The notes beneath the pieces were generated by a model. That model saw only the letters and a list, made by a program, of their open reading frames with translations, did no database searches and was not told the origin of the DNA. Shown in pieces: positions 12,408-16,406 of a DNA stretch of 16,406 nucleotides. The position numbers and the translations under genes are program-made. Source of the DNA: QHWT01 sp046734675 (GTDB lineage: Bacteria > Acidobacteriota > Vicinamibacteria > Vicinamibacterales > 2-12-FULL-66-21); the NCBI GenBank assembly GCA_046734675.1, contig JBKPRU010000097.1:1-16406 (forward strand), read 5' to 3'. How positions within the stretch are numbered: position 1 is the first letter of the stretch; each line of letters starts with the position of its first letter.

Positions 12408-15400
12408 TGCTGCCTCGCGTGTTCCTGCGCGAGCGCTGCGCTCCGATCGAGCGAGGGCACCGACGTCGCAACGACGCGCGTGTTGTAGCGGGCGAGATAC
12501 TCGCGGTGCGCCGCCGTGTCGGGGTACGACTGGTCCGCATCGTAGGGATACCTGCGCATCGCGTGGAACGGCAGCGGCGACACCGCATCCGGCGTCGCCG
12601 AGCGGATGTTCATCTCCTTGCTGAACCCGTCCGCATAGAGCAGGAACGTGCGCGTGAAGCCCGGCGCGACCGGCGGCAGCGACGCGGCGTCGAACGCGAG
12701 CGCCACCTCGTCGCCAGGTGCGGCGATGGCAAACATGTCGTCGCTGTCAAGGAGCAGCGGCCGGACGTCGCCGTAGCGCGTGTAGCGTCCCGCCGGCACC
12801 TTCCAGGGCGACACGGCGGAGACATGCGAGTAGTCGTAGCCGAACGGCGCACGGCCGTCCGGGCTAGTCTCGGCGGAGAACCCGCGCGATCGAAGCGTCG
12901 CGGACGACGGGTCCACTCGCGTCATTTTCACGGGCACGTCGTCATCCGATGCCGCCACGGCAATCTGATCCCAGTAGACGCGCATGTTCGTGACGATGCG
13001 CACCTCGCGGGAGGCCGAGAGGAACTTGCCGGTGAGATCGACGGCGATCGTCTGCGGACGTCCAACCGGGAACCCCACATCGTCGACGACGGTGCGCCAG
13101 GCGCCAGACGCGTCGCGCACGTCGAGCCGCGGCGGCTGCATGACGAGCCCGCCCTGCTCCGCCGCGACGTTGTCGTTCGAGAAGGCGTATTCGGTCCAGC
13201 CGGTCAGGAGCAGGGTCGCGGTGCCGGTCGACGGGCCGAGGTCGAGCGTGAGATCGTGCGCGGCGGCGTAGCCGCGGATCGGCAGCAGGGCGAAGTCGTC
13301 GGGCGCGGATCGATCGAGCGCGCGAATCTTCGGCAGGACGTCATGGCCGTGCTCGTCGACGGCGCGGACCGGGGCACGCCGACTGCGCGCCGCGTACAGC
13401 TTGAAGGCCGCACGCGCGGCCCGCAGCCCTTCGTTCGGGTGGACCTCGACGTCCGCCGGATGATCCACGGCGACGAGCTGCACGTGATCGAGGAACATCG
13501 CCTCCTCGAGCTCGTTGGTGATTCGTAGCTCGAACTTTCCGTCGCGCGCCTTCAGGCGATCGCTGGCAATGCGCACGTACTCGTCAGGATCCGGATGATT
13601 GAAGACTCCTGGCGCGATCCAATCCCCCATCTCGCCGCCGCCAAGAAAATCGGTGACGAAGTCGAAGCGGCTGCCGTTCCACGTGAAGAGGAACGGGCAA
13701 GACGAGGGCTTGCGATCGAGCTCCTCCACCTTCATCGTCACGGGCCCCGTTTCGGATGCGTCCCGCGCCGGGACGAGCTCCGTCTGCAGAATGCCGGACG
13801 GCCACAGCACGCGGACGATGTCCGCGGTGCCGCGGCGTCCGAGGCCAAACAGGAGATCGGCGGGTGCGACGGCCGGGAATGCGGCGGAGGTCTCGAGCTT
13901 TTCGCGGAGCGCGCCGGCGCGCACTTCGACCTTCGTTCCGGCGCCGTTGCGATTGCTCACGCGCGCGGCCAGCTGGACGCGAACGGCGGGATTGCGATTG
14001 CCGCCGTCGTTGCGCCAGACCTTCACGTCGCCGCGCGTCGTGCGGGTGATGGCATCGCTGTCGCCGTCGCCATCGACGTCGGCGATGGCAATCTGCGAGA
14101 CGTCCGCGATCGATCCGACGGCGGCGGGCCCGCTCACGTCGATCCAGCGCGTCCCCACGTTGCGCAGCAGCCGGAGGCCATTCGGCGCCGCGCCGAGCAG
14201 ATCGAGCAGCCCGTCGTTGTCGTAGTCGACGAACTGCGCGGCGACGAGACCGGCGGTCTCTGGCGGTGCGGCGCTGGTCGTGAACCGCCCGCGGCCGTCG
14301 CTCATCGCGAACATCGCGAGCTCGGCGCCGCGGAGGAAGATGAAATCGGTGAAGCCGTCCTTGTTGACGTCACCCGCGGCGACGCCGCGGATGCTGCCGC
14401 TGATGGCCAGACCAACGTCCTTTGCGACGTCGCGGAACGTGCCGTCGCGCCGGTTCTGAAAGAGCGCAGGAGCCGTTTCACCCACCAACGCGAGATCGAT
14501 GTCGCGCCGGTTGTCGTAGTCGGTGGGGACGATCGCGATGGTCGGACTTGCCGCCGTGCCCATCCCGGCGGCGCTCGCGATGTCGGCAAACGCGCCGTTG
14601 CCATTGTTGCGCAGCAGGCGCACGGGACCGCTGCCGGCGACGACGAGGTCGAGGTCGCCGTCGTGATCGACGTCGACGAACGCGACCGTGCGGCCGGGTG
14701 TATTCGCGCCTGCTGGGCCGAGGGCCGTGGCCGGCACCTCCTCGAAGGCGCCGGCCGCGCCCTGATGCAGGAGCCGTAAACCCTGGTCGGTCAGGATGCA
14801 GAGATCGATCTTGCCGTCGTTGTCGTAGTCGCCGGCGGCCGCGCCAATCGGCCGCCCGGAGGATCGCGCCTCGAGCTTTGCGGCGGCGGTGATGTCCGTG
14901 AATCGCCCGCCGTCGTTGCGATAGAGGCGCAGCGACGAACCGTCGGCGACGAGCAGATCCTCGTCGAAGTCGCCGTCGAGATCGAAGAGCGTGATCCCGC
15001 CGGCGCTCTGCGCAGGCGCGGCGCCGCCGCCCTGCGGGCCACCGGCCGCCGATTTCAGCGCGTCCGCCGTCGCGTCGGTGAACGTGACGCGCGGTGTCTC
15101 TTCGGTGACGAGCTCCGGCTCGGCGCCCGTCGAGACAATCGCCTCGGCGTAGCGCCCCTGCTGCAGATACCCGGGCGCGTAGGTGACGCCGTAGGCGCTG
15201 TCGCGCAGCAGCTGGAACTTCTGCATCGCGTCGCGCCCGGCGTCCGCTTCGCCGGCGCGCACCAGCGCGGTCGCGAGGCCATACGCCGCGGTCACGTTGA
15301 ACGGCTCGCGCGCCAGCGCGTCGCGAAAGAGCGGCAGCGCCTCCTTCGCGTTTCGTTCCTGCAGGTAGACCTGTCCGAGATTGACGCGGCTGCCGACGTC

Positions 15401-15793
15401 CTCGGGATCGATCTCCAGCACGCGCTTGAACGCAGCGGTCGCTTCGTCGGACTTGTTCTGCCCTTTGGCGATGAGACCGAGCATGTAGGGCGGCTGCGCC
15501 AGGGTCGGCTGCGCCTGCTGCGCCGCGCGCGCTTCGGTCTGCGCCTCGTCGATCTGCCCCGCGTAGTACAGGGCAATCGCAAGATTCGCACGCGCCGCGG
15601 CCAGCGACGCGTCGATCTTGAGTGCGTCGCGGAACTGCGCCGCCGCAGCGTCGTAGTCGAATTGTTCGAGGCGCGCGACGCCGCGGTTGCTGGCCCGGTA
15701 GGCGTTCTCGGCGCGATCGGCCGTTGGCGGCGCGGGGGGTTGCGCGCCGGACAGCAGGAGGCACCCGAGCAGGATGAGCGCGCGCGTGCTCAT
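12404..15793 (-). CDS. Exported TPR + FG-GAP/VCBS propeller + ASPIC/UnbV protein with a further C-terminal domain
   Basis: The 1129-aa protein begins with an export signal (MSTRALILLGCLLLSGAQ). LLGC at 8-11 resembles a lipobox, but the hydrophobic stretch before Cys11 is very short, so cleavage near residue 17-18 is the alternative. Four to five TPR units span about 35-200. Seven calcium-loop FG-GAP/VCBS motifs follow: 271 DLDGDFDEDL, 322 DYDNDGKIDL, 374 DVDHDGDLDL, 425 DYDNRRDIDL, 475 DVNKDGFTDF, 523 DYDNDGLLDL and 572 DVDGDGDSDA. That count suits a seven-bladed beta propeller; motif 4 has lost its calcium-ligand pattern. An ASPIC/UnbV domain (about 614-672, including NRNGAGTKVEVR and WPSG) comes next. 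The last 430 residues start with CPFLFTWNG (699-707) and form a domain I cannot name. TPRs bind partners and the propeller is a probable extracellular adhesion or scaffold module. The gene overlaps both neighbours by ATGA. No enzyme motif is seen. Confidence 0.92.
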   Translation of the reverse strand: MSTRALILLGCLLLSGAQPPAPPTADRAENAYRASNRGVARLEQFDYDAAAAQFRDALKIDASLAAARANLAIALYYAGQIDEAQTEARAAQQAQPTLAQPPYMLGLIAKGQNKSDEATAAFKRVLEIDPEDVGSRVNLGQVYLQERNAKEALPLFRDALAREPFNVTAAYGLATALVRAGEADAGRDAMQKFQLLRDSAYGVTYAPGYLQQGRYAEAIVSTGAEPELVTEETPRVTFTDATADALKSAAGGPQGGGAAPAQSAGGITLFDLDGDFDEDLLVADGSSLRLYRNDGGRFTDITAAAKLEARSSGRPIGAAAGDYDNDGKIDLCILTDQGLRLLHQGAAGAFEEVPATALGPAGANTPGRTVAFVDVDHDGDLDLVVAGSGPVRLLRNNGNGAFADIASAAGMGTAASPTIAIVPTDYDNRRDIDLALVGETAPALFQNRRDGTFRDVAKDVGLAISGSIRGVAAGDVNKDGFTDFIFLRGAELAMFAMSDGRGRFTTSAAPPETAGLVAAQFVDYDNDGLLDLLGAAPNGLRLLRNVGTRWIDVSGPAAVGSIADVSQIAIADVDGDGDSDAITRTTRGDVKVWRNDGGNRNPAVRVQLAARVSNRNGAGTKVEVRAGALREKLETSAAFPAVAPADLLFGLGRRGTADIVRVLWPSGILQTELVPARDASETGPVTMKVEELDRKPSSCPFLFTWNGSRFDFVTDFLGGGEMGDWIAPGVFNHPDPDEYVRIASDRLKARDGKFELRITNELEEAMFLDHVQLVAVDHPADVEVHPNEGLRAARAAFKLYAARSRRAPVRAVDEHGHDVLPKIRALDRSAPDDFALLPIRGYAAAHDLTLDLGPSTGTATLLLTGWTEYAFSNDNVAAEQGGLVMQPPRLDVRDASGAWRTVVDDVGFPVGRPQTIAVDLTGKFLSASREVRIVTNMRVYWDQIAVAASDDDVPVKMTRVDPSSATLRSRGFSAETSPDGRAPFGYDYSHVSAVSPWKVPAGRYTRYGDVRPLLLDSDDMFAIAAPGDEVALAFDAASLPPVAPGFTRTFLLYADGFSKEMNIRSATPDAVSPLPFHAMRRYPYDADQSYPDTAAHREYLARYNTRVVATSVPSLDRSAALAQEHARQQ

Positions 15794-16406
15794 GACGTCC
15801 GGCGAATGGGTTCCGTTTTCACGATGCCCTTTCCTTCCTGCACGGTGATCGCCTGATCACCCGCGGTGCCGGGCAGCTTCTCCACCTTCCCGTTCGGCCA
15901 GGTGATCTCGATCGCCTTCACGCCAGCCGCGGGGCCGAGTCCGAACGTCAGCGGCAGCTGGCTCTGGGAGCAGTAGCTCGATCCGCTTTTCACGTAGGCC
16001 TGCCGGACCGCGCCTCCCTCGACGGTGACCCGAACCTTCGCGCCGATGCCGTCGCGGTTCGACACGGTCCCGACCGTCCGGATGCGCAGCATGTGATTGC
16101 GGTTGCCGCCGTCGTTGCGCAGCAGACGCGCGGGCCCGTTGTTCGCCATGACCAGCAGATCGAGGTCGCCGTCGTTGTCGAAGTCGCCGTACGCGGCGCC
16201 GCGCGCGACCACCGCCTGCTGAAGCGCCGGGCCGGAGGTCTTCGAGACGTCCTCGAACTTCCTCGCGCCGGCGTTGCGGAACAGGTGCGCCGGCTGCGCG
16301 TAGGTGACCTTCGGCTGGACCTTGTTGATGTCGTCGGAGACGTGCCCGTTCGCCGCGAAGATGTCGAGCAGCCCGTCGAGATCCATATCGATGAAGAAGG
16401 CCGCGA
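15790..16406 (-). CDS. CRTAC1-family FG-GAP/ASPIC protein (5' end outside window)
   Basis: Only the C-terminal 204 residues are in the window; the frame stays open to the end (codons from 16404). The fragment shows FFIDMDLDGLLDIFAANGHV (3-22), the CRTAC1-type FG-GAP motif, then a second calcium loop DFDNDGDLDL (74-83) and RLLRNDGGNRNHMLRI. A complete ASPIC/UnbV domain (about 116-178: NRDGIGAKVRV, GSSYCSQS, FGLGPA, WPNGKVE) follows. CRTAC1 proteins are exported propeller proteins of unknown function, often duplicated beside a TPR-FG-GAP protein in Acidobacteriota and Planctomycetota. The stop overlaps the start of the 1129-aa gene (ATGA). Start, signal peptide and remaining FG-GAP blades lie beyond 16406. 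Confidence 0.93.
   Translation of the reverse strand, partial: AAFFIDMDLDGLLDIFAANGHVSDDINKVQPKVTYAQPAHLFRNAGARKFEDVSKTSGPALQQAVVARGAAYGDFDNDGDLDLLVMANNGPARLLRNDGGNRNHMLRIRTVGTVSNRDGIGAKVRVTVEGGAVRQAYVKSGSSYCSQSQLPLTFGLGPAAGVKAIEITWPNGKVEKLPGTAGDQAITVQEGKGIVKTEPIRRTS

Noticed and set aside
14478..15764. 428-residue Arg-rich minus-strand frame
   Set aside because: It is an out-of-frame shadow of the 1129-aa TPR/FG-GAP gene, and its composition is non-proteinlike.

Overview
The window is GC-rich, densely coded DNA that most resembles an Acidobacteriota chromosome, probably from a Vicinamibacteria-type soil lineage. This is inferred from gene content, not from a marker gene. The clues are an 'acidobacterial duplicated orphan permease' (ADOP) directly behind a PadR regulator, paired CRTAC1 and TPR/FG-GAP/ASPIC secreted proteins, a subtilase with a C-terminal NIVWG repeat tail, and short GGCGGGTC-type palindromes between genes. 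No rRNA, tRNA, CRISPR array, phage or insertion-sequence gene is visible.

Plus strand, 1-5749. The window opens inside an S8 subtilase. Its catalytic-serine motif and its tail of ten IVWG repeats are present. The stop codon overlaps the GTG start of a RimJ/RimL-like GNAT acetyltransferase, and a strong intrinsic terminator ends that unit. Next comes an NmrA-like SDR behind an extended -10 element. A promoter covered by two tandem 15-bp palindromes then drives PadR and ADOP, which overlap by ATGA. The PadR mRNA looks leaderless or nearly so.

Convergence, 5750-5980. This non-coding stretch separates the plus-strand ADOP gene from the minus-strand aspartokinase gene. It holds at least four copies of a small palindromic repeat plus a heptamer array that supplies the aspartokinase stop codon. 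Another copy of the palindrome lies at 11303-11326.

Minus strand, 16406-5980, in transcription order. (1) A CRTAC1-family FG-GAP/ASPIC protein, cut by the window end, is followed by a 1129-aa TPR + seven-FG-GAP + ASPIC protein and then a nitrilase-superfamily amidohydrolase; each junction is a 4-bp ATGA overlap. (2) An exported M28 zinc peptidase is followed by a NatA-like ABC ATPase and a NatB-like ABC-2 permease, nearly or fully overlapping. (3) Aspartokinase stands alone behind a 181-bp leader containing a CGGAGAG-rich hairpin.

The general theme is export and the cell envelope: secreted peptidases, propeller proteins and membrane permeases, with one amino-acid biosynthesis gene. The items most worth following up are the NIVWG-tail subtilase coupled to an acetyltransferase, the PadR operator pair, and the palindrome family whose stem changes while its loop and flank stay fixed.
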